Source: Lachnospiraceae bacterium
GTDB lineage: Bacteria > Bacillota > Clostridia > Lachnospirales > Lachnospiraceae
Direction of reading: 5' to 3'
Assembly (NCBI GenBank): GCA_024687745.1
Contig: JAILEM010000112.1
Span: 1 to 52,190, forward strand
Length of the DNA stretch: 52,190 nucleotides
Part shown: positions 34,746 through 43,263 of the stretch, piece after piece
Position numbering within the stretch: the first letter of the stretch is position 1
Layout: every line of letters begins with the position of its first letter
Notes under the pieces: model-generated
Databases searched by the model: none
Told to the model about the DNA's origin: nothing
Seen by the model: only the letters and a program-made list of their open reading frames with translations
Position numbers and translations under genes: made by a program

Positions 34746-36332
34746 TCAATATCCGCTTGCACCGTAGTTTTTAAGTACCCGGGCAGAGGGATCATTTACA
34801 TTGCAGCCTTCCCATTCTTTATTGGGCATCCAGAAATCCTTTACCATGTGAGACTGTCCCGGATAAAATCCTTCAAAAATATCTCTGTAAAGAAGAGATT
34901 CCTTTGTAAAAGGACGGGCATGGGTATACTTTGAGCATCCCTTTTCAAAATCCTCATCGCTGTATTTCTTTTCAGCATAATCCTTAAGATTATCTACGAG
35001 AGAATGTCCTACAGCATCGGAAAAAGCTGCTTTTTCACGGAACAATATCTCGTCGGGAAGATAATTTCCACCCTCAAACGCATGTCTTAACAGATACTTC
35101 CCCTTATTGTAACGGTTCATCTTCATCTCGGGATCCAATGCCACACAGTATCTGACAAAATCCAGGTCTCCGAAGGGAACCCTTGCCTCGAGGGAATTTA
35201 CGGAGATACATCTGTCCGCTCTTAACACATCGTACATGTGAAGCTCCCTTATCCTCTTCTCCTCTTCCTCCTGAAAAGCCACGGCAGAAGGAGCAAAATC
35301 TGTGTATTTGTATCCGAAGATCTCGTCGGAAACTTCACCTGTAAGTATCACCCTTACATCGGTTTTTTCATGTATCGCCTTACACAAAAGATACATTCCT
35401 ATACTGGCCCTTATAGTTGTTATGTCATAGGTTCCCAAAAGATATATGACATCGGGCAGTGCGTTTATGACATCATCTCTCGAAATATGGACCTCCATAT
35501 GATCCGTACCTAAGAACTCCGCGGTCTGTGCCGCATATTTAAGATCTATCGGATCCTCTTCCATACCAATGGCAAAGGTTCTTATGGGTTTATCACTCTT
35601 CCTCTGGGCTATACTGCAGACAAGAGAAGAATCAAGACCTCCCGAAAGAAGAAAACCGACCTTTGCATCGGAAACAAGCCTTTTTTCAACTGCACTTATA
35701 AGCTTTTCACCTATTTTTCCACACGCCGTTTCAAGATCCTCTTTTATCAGTTCTTCAGGCTTTGATATGTCACAGAACCGTATAAACTCTCCATCCTTAT
35801 AATAACAACCGGGAGGAAAGGGATATATTTTATCTTTACATAAACCTGTAAGATTCTTGGGCTCACTGGCAAAGATCATATTATCGTCCTTATCATATGC
35901 ATAATACAGGGGTCTTATACCTATAGGATCCCTGGCTGCGATAAAGGAATCATTGCTGCTGTCATAAATTATGCAGGCAAATTCGGCATCAAGCATTGCA
36001 AAACAGTCAACTCCGTATTCAAAATACAGGGGCAGCAATATCTCGCAGTCACTGTCGCTTTTAAATGAATATCCCTTTTTAATAAGATCATCTCTTAATT
36101 CTTTGAATCCGTATATCTCTCCGTTACATACAACTCCGCATTTATTAAGAATAAAAGGCTGCATTCCCTCAGAAGTAAGACCCATAATAGAGAGCCGCCT
36201 GAAACCAAGCAGCCCTCCTTCGGTTCTTATTATCCTGCTGTCATCGGGTCCTCTTGATTCTGTTTTATCAAGTGCCGCCTCAAAAGTGCTTTCATCAGCG
36301 CTTTTACTGCACCAGGCCATTATTGAACACAT
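34746..36332 (-). CDS. asnB: Asparagine synthetase B, glutamine-hydrolysing
   Basis: A protein of 528 aa. The glutaminase domain begins with Cys2 (MCSIMAW) and contains ESRGPDDS, GFRRLSIMGL and NGEIYGFKELR. The synthetase domain carries the ATP pyrophosphatase loop LLSGGLDSSLV and LTGEVSDEIFGYKY. It transfers glutamine nitrogen to aspartate. GGAGG lies 9 nt before the ATG. Only 22 nt separate it from glnN, so the glutamine supplier and user are probably co-transcribed. Confidence 0.96.
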   Translation of the reverse strand: MCSIMAWCSKSADESTFEAALDKTESRGPDDSRIIRTEGGLLGFRRLSIMGLTSEGMQPFILNKCGVVCNGEIYGFKELRDDLIKKGYSFKSDSDCEILLPLYFEYGVDCFAMLDAEFACIIYDSSNDSFIAARDPIGIRPLYYAYDKDDNMIFASEPKNLTGLCKDKIYPFPPGCYYKDGEFIRFCDISKPEELIKEDLETACGKIGEKLISAVEKRLVSDAKVGFLLSGGLDSSLVCSIAQRKSDKPIRTFAIGMEEDPIDLKYAAQTAEFLGTDHMEVHISRDDVINALPDVIYLLGTYDITTIRASIGMYLLCKAIHEKTDVRVILTGEVSDEIFGYKYTDFAPSAVAFQEEEEKRIRELHMYDVLRADRCISVNSLEARVPFGDLDFVRYCVALDPEMKMNRYNKGKYLLRHAFEGGNYLPDEILFREKAAFSDAVGHSLVDNLKDYAEKKYSDEDFEKGCSKYTHARPFTKESLLYRDIFEGFYPGQSHMVKDFWMPNKEWEGCNVNDPSARVLKNYGASGY

Positions 36333-36354
36333 TTATTTTTTCCTCCGATATAAT

Positions 36355-38469
36355 TTATCTGACACTAAAGAGCATATCTCCGTATGAGGGGAACGGCCAG
36401 CATTCAGATGATACGATAGTCTCCGCCTCATCTGCCGAGGCTCTCAATTCTCCCATCTTTGAAAGCAATGTGTCACGGATCATAGCGCTTTCCCCTATTA
36501 TATCCTCAGCATCTGAGAGCTTGAGGATGGCCTTTTCCAGTTCCATGCTCCTGTCATATATCTGATCGGCAAGTACAGAAAGCCTTGAGATAACGGTTTT
36601 TTCATATGAACAGGCAAGACCTTCCGATATTGCAAGCTTATCTGATACTGTCTTTGAAAGCTTGTCAGCATAACACTCAATAGCAGGCAGTATCTGTCTA
36701 AGAGCCATATCTATCATGGTATTTGCTTCTATTCTCACCTGCTTGCAATAATTCTCAAGCATTATCTCACAACGGGATTCAAGCTCTGCCTTACTGAAAA
36801 CCTTATGCTTAAGTAACATTTCCACATTTTTCTCATCCAAGAGATGAGGCATACAATCAGGAGTGGTCCTGTAGTTTGATAATCCCCTGACCTCAGTGGC
36901 TTCCTTTACCCAGGCATCATCATATCCGTTTCCGTTAAACAATATCCTCTTATGATCTGAAATGGTCTGTCTGATCATCTCATGAAGAGTCTTTTCAAAG
37001 TCCTCGGCGCTTTCAAGCTTATCTGCATAATGCTCCAAAGATTCGGCAACAGCTGCATTAAGCATTATATTTGCACATGCTATGCTGTTTGATGAACCAA
37101 GACTTCTGAACTCAAATTTATTACCTGTAAACGCAAAGGGTGAAGTTCTGTTCCTGTCAGTGGTATCTCTTGGAAAGGCGGGCAGTACATCCACACCGAG
37201 CTTCATTATCTTTTTCTCTGTTCCGTTATAAGGCTTATCATGCTCTATCGCATCAAGGATCGCACTGAGTTCATCACCTAAAAATACCGAAATTATAGCA
37301 GGAGGTGCCTCATTGGCTCCGAGTCTGTGGTCATTTCCGGCAGTTGCCACAGAAAGTCTCAAAAGATCCTGGTAATCATCCACAGCCTTTATAACTGCAC
37401 ATAAGAACAGAAGAAACTGTGCATTCTCATAAGGGGTATCTCCGGGTGAAAGAAGGTTCACGCCCTTATCCGTAGACATCGACCAGTTATTATGTTTTCC
37501 GCTTCCGTTAACTCCGGCAAAAGGCTTCTCATGAAGCAGGCATACCAGACCGTGCCTTGCCGCCACCTTCTGCATTATCTCCATCGTAAGCTGGTTCTGG
37601 TCAGTTGCGATATTTGTGGTCGAATAAATGGGAGCAAGCTCATGCTGGGCGGGTGATACCTCATTATGCTCTGTTTTAACAAGGATACCCAGTTTCCATA
37701 GCTCCTCGTTAAGATCGTTCATAAACTCCTGAACCCTGGGCTTTATTACTCCAAAGTAGTGATCATCCATCTCCTGTCCCTTGGGTGACTTTGCTCCATA
37801 AAGTGTTCTTCCCGTAAAGCGAAGGTCCGGTCTTTGGTCAAACATCTCCTTTGTTATGAGGAAGTATTCCTGCTCCGGTCCTACTGAAGTCCTTACATTT
37901 TTTGCCGATGTATTTCCAAACAGGCGAAGTATGCGAAGAGCCTGTCTGTTAAGTGCTTCCATCGATCTGAGTAACGGGGTCTTTTTGTCCAGTGCTTCAC
38001 CGCCGTATGAGCAGAATGCTGTAGGTATACAGAGAACCTTATCCTTGATAAAGGCATATGATGTGGGATCCCATGCCGTATATCCCCTTGCTTCAAAAGT
38101 TGCCCTGATCCCTCCGGTAGGGAAGGAGGATGCATCCGGCTCACCCTGTATGAGCTCCTTTCCCGAAAATTCCATGATAACACTGCCATCGGGTGAAGGA
38201 GCGATAAAAGAATCATGCTTTTCTGCCGTAACTCCTGTAAGCGGCTGGAACCAGTGTGTAAAATGTGTTGCTCCCTTTTCAAGAGCCCACTCCTTCATTG
38301 CCTGTGCAACTGATTCAGCTACCATTGAATCGATCTTTTTTCCCTCATCGATAGTCTTGCGAAGAGAAGCATAGACTTTGGATGAAAGCCTTGATCTCAT
38401 CTGACGGTCGTCAAAAACCATTGATCCAAAATAATCCGGTACTGATCTTGTTTCCATAATTGTTTTCAT
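36355..38469 (-). CDS. glnN: Glutamine synthetase type III
   Basis: A protein of 704 aa, the usual GSIII length. GSIII signatures include [45 protein letters not shown], the ATP-site [10 protein letters not shown] and EFRSLGSSN. It joins ammonia to glutamate in a dodecamer. The AAGGAGG site lies 9 nt before the ATG. The leader has its own promoter and a 25-bp hairpin like the one before glnA. The order glnA, ANTAR regulator, glnN, asnB is on one strand. Having both GSI-like and GSIII enzymes side by side suggests differential use. Confidence 0.97.
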   Translation of the reverse strand: MKTIMETRSVPDYFGSMVFDDRQMRSRLSSKVYASLRKTIDEGKKIDSMVAESVAQAMKEWALEKGATHFTHWFQPLTGVTAEKHDSFIAPSPDGSVIMEFSGKELIQGEPDASSFPTGGIRATFEARGYTAWDPTSYAFIKDKVLCIPTAFCSYGGEALDKKTPLLRSMEALNRQALRILRLFGNTSAKNVRTSVGPEQEYFLITKEMFDQRPDLRFTGRTLYGAKSPKGQEMDDHYFGVIKPRVQEFMNDLNEELWKLGILVKTEHNEVSPAQHELAPIYSTTNIATDQNQLTMEIMQKVAARHGLVCLLHEKPFAGVNGSGKHNNWSMSTDKGVNLLSPGDTPYENAQFLLFLCAVIKAVDDYQDLLRLSVATAGNDHRLGANEAPPAIISVFLGDELSAILDAIEHDKPYNGTEKKIMKLGVDVLPAFPRDTTDRNRTSPFAFTGNKFEFRSLGSSNSIACANIMLNAAVAESLEHYADKLESAEDFEKTLHEMIRQTISDHKRILFNGNGYDDAWVKEATEVRGLSNYRTTPDCMPHLLDEKNVEMLLKHKVFSKAELESRCEIMLENYCKQVRIEANTMIDMALRQILPAIECYADKLSKTVSDKLAISEGLACSYEKTVISRLSVLADQIYDRSMELEKAILKLSDAEDIIGESAMIRDTLLSKMGELRASADEAETIVSSECWPFPSYGDMLFSVR

Positions 38470-38503
38470 AATACATTTCCTCCTTAAACTTTTTGGAAAC
38501 AGA

Positions 38504-38557
38504 AAAAGACAAAGACGTCTTTTCTGTAATCTTACAAAAAAGACGCCTTTGCCTTTT
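38504..38557 (-). promoter_or_regulatory. Leader hairpin / candidate attenuator of glnN
   Basis: The minus strand RNA folds into a 25-bp stem (533-557 with 504-528 within 38 kb) with three G-U pairs and the tetraloop AGAU, followed by GUCUUUUUCUGUUU partly within the stem base. GCAAAGGCGT (38543-38552) is part of the 5' arm. The 5' arm begins only about 9 nt after the -10. It could end transcription unless opened, and leaves 34 nt to the glnN ATG. Confidence 0.75.
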
Positions 38558-38565
38558 CATGTGAT

Positions 38566-38594
38566 ACGATACTACTGCTTCAGATTAATGTCAA
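38566..38594 (-). promoter_or_regulatory. Promoter of glnN with palindrome at the -35
   Basis: Minus strand TTGACA (38589-38594), 17-nt spacer, TATCGT (38566-38571). The -35 sits inside the inverted repeat CAGATTAATGTCAATCTG (38581-38598), a possible operator. A second hairpin, TAAACAG-N6-CTGTTTA, at 38614-38633 lies just after the ANTAR gene stop. Confidence 0.65.
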
Positions 38595-38641
38595 TCTGAT
38601 TTTTTATTTATCATAAACAGATTTTTCTGTTTACATGATCA

Positions 38642-39226
38642 TTAACTATAGGTTTTCAGGATATTTTCAGCTGTTTCCTTTTTACTTATGCACATATCCA
38701 TGGCCTGCTTCTGTATATATCTGTGTGCATCCTCCTCTGTCATGTGGCAGGATTTTATAAGTGCCCACTTGGCTCTGTTCACAAGCCTTATCTCTTCCAT
38801 CTTATCCTCTAAGGAAACCGTCTTTTTCCTGATCCCCCTAAGCTTCTCCCTGACACTGCACATAGCATCGAAGAGCTGCTCCATTACCAGGTTGTCAATG
38901 GGCCTTTTTGAGACCATTACTCCGTGAGGCATCATCGAAAAGCTTATTTCATCGTACAGGTCACTCCTGACTATGAGTAATGCAACCTTATCACTGTCCT
39001 TGGATACATCCACAGCAAATTTCTTACCGAAATCATCGGGAAGAGGTGAATTGATCACGACAAGATCATAGTCCATGTCCACTATCTTTCTTTGCGCCTT
39101 GGCTACGGTATCCACTACGGTAACCGATTCAAACCTGTCTCTTGAGAATAAGGGCATGAGTTCAGTATTCACTTTTTTTGCTGCCGAAACAAGCAGCACA
39201 CTGTATATATGCCTTGACAGAGCCAT
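38642..39226 (-). CDS. ANTAR-domain regulator with degenerate receiver
   Basis: A protein of 194 aa. Residues 5-120 resemble a response-regulator receiver, but the phosphoacceptor site reads DLVVINSPLP with Asn59 where Asp is expected. Residues 130-190 form an ANTAR domain: a helical stretch, RLVNRAKWALIKSCHMTEED, then AHRYIQKQAMDMCISKKETA. ANTAR proteins bind RNA and prevent termination in leaders, as in NasR, AmiR and EutV. It lies between glnA and glnN, both with terminator-like leaders, and so is the obvious candidate regulator. A hairpin (39245-39261) precedes its own ribosome site GGAAGG. Confidence 0.9.
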   Translation of the reverse strand: MALSRHIYSVLLVSAAKKVNTELMPLFSRDRFESVTVVDTVAKAQRKIVDMDYDLVVINSPLPDDFGKKFAVDVSKDSDKVALLIVRSDLYDEISFSMMPHGVMVSKRPIDNLVMEQLFDAMCSVREKLRGIRKKTVSLEDKMEEIRLVNRAKWALIKSCHMTEEDAHRYIQKQAMDMCISKKETAENILKTYS

Positions 39227-39244
39227 TTACTTTCCTTCCTCGGT

Positions 39245-39261
39245 CAGGATAAAATATCCTG
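39245..39261 (-). promoter_or_regulatory. Small hairpin before the ANTAR gene
   Basis: Perfect 7-bp stem CAGGATA/TATCCTG with a 3-nt loop, about 20 nt upstream of the ANTAR start on the minus strand. It has no U run, so it is not a terminator; it may affect translation or be a processing site. Confidence 0.45.
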
Positions 39262-39335
39262 TAATGATCAGGTCAAAAAAATAACTTTTAACCGGTTGTA
39301 TCTCCTTACTTTTTTACTTATCCGGATGTCAATAC

Positions 39336-40550
39336 TCAGACCATGTCGGAATAAGCCTTAAGTATCTCCCCGGGAAGATATTTCTTAATAAATGCACTGT
39401 CCTTTGCAGCTTTAACAGCCTCTTTAAGGGACAAAGGAAGTTTGTCATATTCTTTAAGCTCTGACTCCTCAGCCAGGAAAAGATTCTTTTCAATGGCTTT
39501 TGGAGGATCAAGCTTTCCTTCGAGTCCGTAAAGACCTGCATAGATCAGTAACCCAAAAGCAAGATAAGGATTTGCCATTGTATCGGGGGATCTGAGTTCA
39601 CCTCTTTCGTGATTCCCGCTAAGTGCCGGTATACGTATAAGAGTTGAACGGTTTTCCTTTGCCCAGGTAATATAGCCCGGTGCCATAAAGGTTCCAAGCC
39701 TGTCATAGGATTCCTTAACAGGATTTAAAAACAGGGTCATATCTCTTGCGTTATCAAGGATTCCGGCTACTACAGGCATAAGATCCACATCCCTGTCCTT
39801 TGACCTCACGGAAAAATTGATATGCAGACCGTTCCCCGGTTTATCTTTTATCGGCTTTGGTGAAAAGTCCGCTTTCACACCGTTTCTGTTTGCTATGGCA
39901 TTTACAACGCTTCTGAAGGTCATAGCATCATCAGCAGCCTTTAATGCCTCACAGTATCTGAAGTCTATCTCATTCTGTCCGGGTCCCTCCTCATGGTGAG
40001 AGCTCTCGGGAGATATGCACATCTGTTCAAGTGTCATGCAAATTTCCCTTCTTATATTTTCTCCCCTGTCCCTTGGACCTATGTCCATATATCCTGCAGT
40101 ATCAAAGGGAATCTTTGAGCTTCCTTCTTCATCGTCATTACAGAAAAGGTAAAATTCCTGCTCTGTTCCGAAATGGAAAACATATCCTTTGCTTTTTGCA
40201 TCCTTTATCGCCTTTTGGAGAAAATATCTGGTATCGCACATAAAAGGAGTTCTGTCGGGCCATGTTATGTCACAGTACATTCTGACAACTCTTCCATGCT
40301 CCGGTCTCCAGGGCAGAACAGCCAGAGTAGACGGATCCGGATGAAGAATAATATCCGACCTGTCAAAAATATCAAACCCGGAAACTGCCCAGGCATCGAT
40401 GGCGATACCCTCATCAAAAGCCCTGTCCAGTTCGGATGACATGATCGATATGTTTTTCTGATTTCCAAATACATCACAAAATGCAAGACGTATAAATTTT
40501 ACATCTTCCTCTTCCACAAACTGTTTAACTTCCTGCTCTGTGTAGTTCAT
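39336..40550 (-). CDS. glnA: Glutamine synthetase type I-like, short form
   Basis: A protein of 404 aa. N-terminal beta-grasp (DVKFIRLAFCDVFGNQKNIS) and catalytic blocks GTEQEFYLF, ESSHHEEGPGQNEIDFRY, NGLHINFS and ENRSTLIRIPA are present. It is about 40 residues shorter than B. subtilis GlnA, lacking the C-terminal tail. The residue aligned with Arg62, needed for glutamine feedback inhibition in B. subtilis, is Ile61 (GFDIFDRSD), and the GSS loop is altered. It is likely a true synthetase with different feedback, but a gamma-glutamylamide synthetase cannot be excluded. GGGAGG precedes the ATG, right after its leader terminator. Confidence 0.92.
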   Translation of the reverse strand: MNYTEQEVKQFVEEEDVKFIRLAFCDVFGNQKNISIMSSELDRAFDEGIAIDAWAVSGFDIFDRSDIILHPDPSTLAVLPWRPEHGRVVRMYCDITWPDRTPFMCDTRYFLQKAIKDAKSKGYVFHFGTEQEFYLFCNDDEEGSSKIPFDTAGYMDIGPRDRGENIRREICMTLEQMCISPESSHHEEGPGQNEIDFRYCEALKAADDAMTFRSVVNAIANRNGVKADFSPKPIKDKPGNGLHINFSVRSKDRDVDLMPVVAGILDNARDMTLFLNPVKESYDRLGTFMAPGYITWAKENRSTLIRIPALSGNHERGELRSPDTMANPYLAFGLLIYAGLYGLEGKLDPPKAIEKNLFLAEESELKEYDKLPLSLKEAVKAAKDSAFIKKYLPGEILKAYSDMV

Positions 40551-40565
40551 AAAACCTCCCTAAAT

Positions 40566-40616
40566 AAAAAACGTTCATTTCACCCGGCTTATGCCTTTTG
40601 AAATGAACGCCTTTGC
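40566..40616 (-). terminator. Leader terminator / candidate attenuator of glnA
   Basis: Minus strand: an 11-bp stem CGTTCATTTCA/TGAAATGAACG (599-609 with 572-582 within 40 kb), a loop with an inner GGC/GCC pair, then six U (40566-40571). The 5' arm starts in GCAAAGGCGT (40607-40616), the same decamer as before glnN. The GGGAGG ribosome site of glnA follows within about 8 nt, so the terminator is inside the glnA leader and not at the end of another gene. Confidence 0.85.
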
Positions 40617-40629
40617 TCACTTTTTGTGA

Positions 40630-40658
40630 ATTATACAATATAAAAATATTAAAGTCAA
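40630..40658 (-). promoter_or_regulatory. Promoter of glnA
   Basis: Minus strand TTGACT (40653-40658), 17-nt spacer and consensus TATAAT (40630-40635). It lies between the bioB stop and glnA. GCAAAGGCGT begins exactly 13 nt after the -10, as at glnN. Confidence 0.82.
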
Positions 40659-40687
40659 TCCGTCTTTTAAATTAATTTTTCAGCTTA

Positions 40688-41692
40688 TTATTCTTTATAG
40701 GTATGTTCATCCGTATTTATCCTTCTTCCCATATCCTTAAACATTTCCATATCGCTTTTTATCGTCGATCCTGTAGTAGTCAGCATATTCCCGGTAATAG
40801 CCGCACTTGCCCCGCTTTCAAATGCTTTTTTTCCGTTTTCTCCTATAAGTCTTCTTCCCGCTGCAAGTCTTATATCTGCTTCAGGGTTGATAAAACGGAA
40901 TATGGATACAGTCCTTAATATCTCATCCTCCGATAATAAAGGAAGATCTTCAAAGGGTGTACCGGGGATCGGGATAAGTGTATTTATAGGTATAGATCTT
41001 ATTGAAAGGTCGGAAAGATCAAATGCCATCTCGATCCTTACATCCATGCTTTCTCCCATCCCTATTATCCCTCCGGAACAGACATTGAGTCCTGCTGCCT
41101 GTGCCCGCCTGATATTAGCTGTCTTATCTTCAAAGGTATGTGTAGTACAGATATATTTAAAATAGCTTTTTGATGTCTCTATATTATTGTGATAATTTCT
41201 CACTCCTGCCTTATAAAGCCTTTTAAACTGTTCATCACTTAAAAAACCAAGAGAAGCACACAGGGATATATTCAATTCCTTATGAAGTCTCTCATATATA
41301 CCTATAAGCTTTTCAAAATCAGGGTCTGAGGGGTGGTGACCGGATATAACTATGGCAAATCTGTCTACACCCTCTTCCTCATTAGATCTTGCTTCTTTAA
41401 GGATCTTATCATACTCAAGAAGATCATAAACCTCGCACCCTGTATGATTATGGGCCGACTGTGCGCAGAATTTACAGTTTTCACCGCAGTTTCCGTTTTT
41501 TCCTGAAATTATCGTACACAGATCAACCTTTTCTTTTGAGAAATGCTTTCTTAACCTGTCCGCATGATAGTTTAAAAGCTCAAGATCGCAATCTTTTAAT
41601 ATTTCCATATCATCCGTACGTTTAAGTCTTCTTCCGTCTGTTATCTCTCCTGTAAGTAACTCAAGTTCCGTATCTCTGATCTTTTTATTCAT
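40688..41692 (-). CDS. bioB: Biotin synthase
   Basis: A protein of 334 aa, a radical-SAM enzyme inserting sulfur into dethiobiotin. CGENCKFC carries the 4Fe-4S cysteines and is followed by AQSAHNHT. YHNNIETS, CSGGIIGMGE and LIPIPGTPFED are BioB blocks, and the conserved Arg for the 2Fe-2S cluster is in IRLAAGRR. No bioA, bioD or bioF is in the window, so the precursor may be imported. It lies 57 nt after the symporter gene and probably shares its BirA-controlled promoter. Confidence 0.96.
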   Translation of the reverse strand: MNKKIRDTELELLTGEITDGRRLKRTDDMEILKDCDLELLNYHADRLRKHFSKEKVDLCTIISGKNGNCGENCKFCAQSAHNHTGCEVYDLLEYDKILKEARSNEEEGVDRFAIVISGHHPSDPDFEKLIGIYERLHKELNISLCASLGFLSDEQFKRLYKAGVRNYHNNIETSKSYFKYICTTHTFEDKTANIRRAQAAGLNVCSGGIIGMGESMDVRIEMAFDLSDLSIRSIPINTLIPIPGTPFEDLPLLSEDEILRTVSIFRFINPEADIRLAAGRRLIGENGKKAFESGASAAITGNMLTTTGSTIKSDMEMFKDMGRRINTDEHTYKE

Positions 41693-41749
41693 ATCATTTT
41701 CATCCTGACTATCTTATTTTCATACTTTTTGATTTATGAAAAATTTTTA

Positions 41750-43138
41750 TTACTCTTTTACTTCTGTCCTTTTCTCTCCCCACCTGACGGATATTACCGA
41801 TAATACAAGAGAAAGTCCCATTCCGATAAGTGTCAGATGCCTGATAATGACCGAAGGGATCCCTGAGGAAGTAAGGAAACCTCCGAAATAGGAGGAAAGG
41901 ATTCCGAACACCCCTCCGGTAATGACCGCAGAAAGCCAGATACCCTTCTTTATCTCATACCTTTTATATACAAGGATCGCGATCATAAGAGGAAAGATTA
42001 TACCCGGAGTATAGACAGAATAAGCTCCTGTAAGAAGGCTCATTATATCGCTTCTTCCAAGCAGTGCAAGGAAAAGGGCCAATCCCCCGATGACAGGCAC
42101 GGTTATCCTCATTCCCTTAACGCTCTCCTTTTTAAGTATATCCTTGATAAAAATAGCTGATGCGTTTATCAGACAGGTATCCGTTGATGAAAGGATCGCT
42201 GAAAGAAGCCCGAAGACCAGAAGAATGGAAACAGGCCCCGGAAGAAGTGTTATTGCATACATCAGGGCACTCTTCCCCTCAAGCATTCCCCCAGGAACAT
42301 TATATCTTATCCACATCCCCGTAAACGTGATCATGACAGAAAAAATCAACAGTCCTATGCCTGCTGCCAGGGCGGATCTTTTAGCCACATAAGGGTCCTT
42401 CGAAATGAAATTCCGCGATATTATGTCGGGTCCTAAAAAATAAACTCCTCCGATCACAAAAAACTGTGTAAACAGATCCGATACACCATAGTTTTCATTT
42501 AATAACTCAATATTCTGTATAACCTCAGCAGTATTTCCACCCTTTACAAAATAAAGATAACCAGAACAGACGGCAATACCGGAAATTATAATGATAAGCT
42601 GCAATCTGTCAGTCCTTACGACAGACATCTGACCCCCGGCCATAGTGTAGATTATCACTATTATCGATACTATGATGAAAACAGTTTTATTATTATTTCC
42701 AAAGGCAAAGGTTATAAGATTATTTATCGCAACAAACTGTCCTGCAATTACTCCTATCCAGGATATTACAATGATCAGGGCTATTATCTTCTCTGCCTTA
42801 TCTCCGACTATCTTCCCGGCAAGATCGGGAAGCGTATAAGCATCGATACTTCTTACCCTCTCGGAGATAAAAACAGACTGAAGGATAAGACCAAGTGCAC
42901 CAAAAGCCAGCCACCATATACCCGGAAAACCGATCTTATATACTGTATCCGTAATACCTATAGTAGTGGATGCCCCGACAACCGTTGCAAGAAGAGTCAT
43001 GACTACTGCTGTAATACCCTGGTTTTTCCCGGCTGTTGAATAGTCCTTGAAGGTTTTTATGTTCCTGAGATCAAAGACTCCTATTATCATAAATACTATC
43101 AGATATATCACAAGAGCGATAAAAAAAACATTAACCAT
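41750..43138 (-). CDS. Sodium:solute symporter family transporter, candidate biotin or dethiobiotin importer
   Basis: A protein of 462 aa with about 13 membrane segments. It shows the SSS pattern: TAGKNQGITAVVMTLLATVVGAST at the first helices (unwound-helix sodium site), AGGQMSVVRTDRLQ, and LSSTDTCLINASAI with Ser/Thr of the second sodium site. Its promoter is overlapped by a BirA-type operator, and bioB follows. The mammalian multivitamin transporter SLC5A6 is also an SSS member and carries biotin. Specificity here is inferred only from regulation and neighbours. Confidence 0.85.
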   Translation of the reverse strand: MVNVFFIALVIYLIVFMIIGVFDLRNIKTFKDYSTAGKNQGITAVVMTLLATVVGASTTIGITDTVYKIGFPGIWWLAFGALGLILQSVFISERVRSIDAYTLPDLAGKIVGDKAEKIIALIIVISWIGVIAGQFVAINNLITFAFGNNNKTVFIIVSIIVIIYTMAGGQMSVVRTDRLQLIIIISGIAVCSGYLYFVKGGNTAEVIQNIELLNENYGVSDLFTQFFVIGGVYFLGPDIISRNFISKDPYVAKRSALAAGIGLLIFSVMITFTGMWIRYNVPGGMLEGKSALMYAITLLPGPVSILLVFGLLSAILSSTDTCLINASAIFIKDILKKESVKGMRITVPVIGGLALFLALLGRSDIMSLLTGAYSVYTPGIIFPLMIAILVYKRYEIKKGIWLSAVITGGVFGILSSYFGGFLTSSGIPSVIIRHLTLIGMGLSLVLSVISVRWGEKRTEVKE

Positions 43139-43180
43139 AAATAACTCCTTTTCACTGTTATCTGACCTTCAGTTTTATTA

Positions 43181-43209
43181 TTTATATCAGAATAAAAAAA
43201 TAATGTCAA
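43181..43209 (-). promoter_or_regulatory. Promoter of the symporter-bioB operon
   Basis: Minus strand TTGACA (43204-43209), 17-nt spacer, TATAAA (43181-43186). The -35 hexamer is part of one BirA half-site. Confidence 0.8.
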
Positions 43210-43236
43210 CCTATATTAATATTAAGGTTGACATTA
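43201..43236. promoter_or_regulatory. BirA-type biotin operator
   Basis: Perfect 11-bp arms TAATGTCAACC (43201-43211) and GGTTGACATTA (43226-43236), 14 nt apart. This fits the known BirA operator pattern of TTGTNAACC-like half-sites spaced by 14-16 nt. It lies between birA and the symporter gene and covers the -35. Confidence 0.88.
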
Positions 43237-43263
43237 TCAAATGTAACTGATCTGTATATAGTT

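Noticed and set aside
36254-36565. Plus-strand frames between asnB and glnN
   Set aside because: They lie antisense to two well-supported genes and lack ribosome sites or protein-like composition.
38504-38640. Canonical dual hexaloop ANTAR target before glnN
   Set aside because: Two 6-nt loops exist (AAAAAT at 38614-38633 and GACATT at 38581-38598, minus strand), but neither has A at position 1 with G at position 4, and both lie upstream of the predicted start site.
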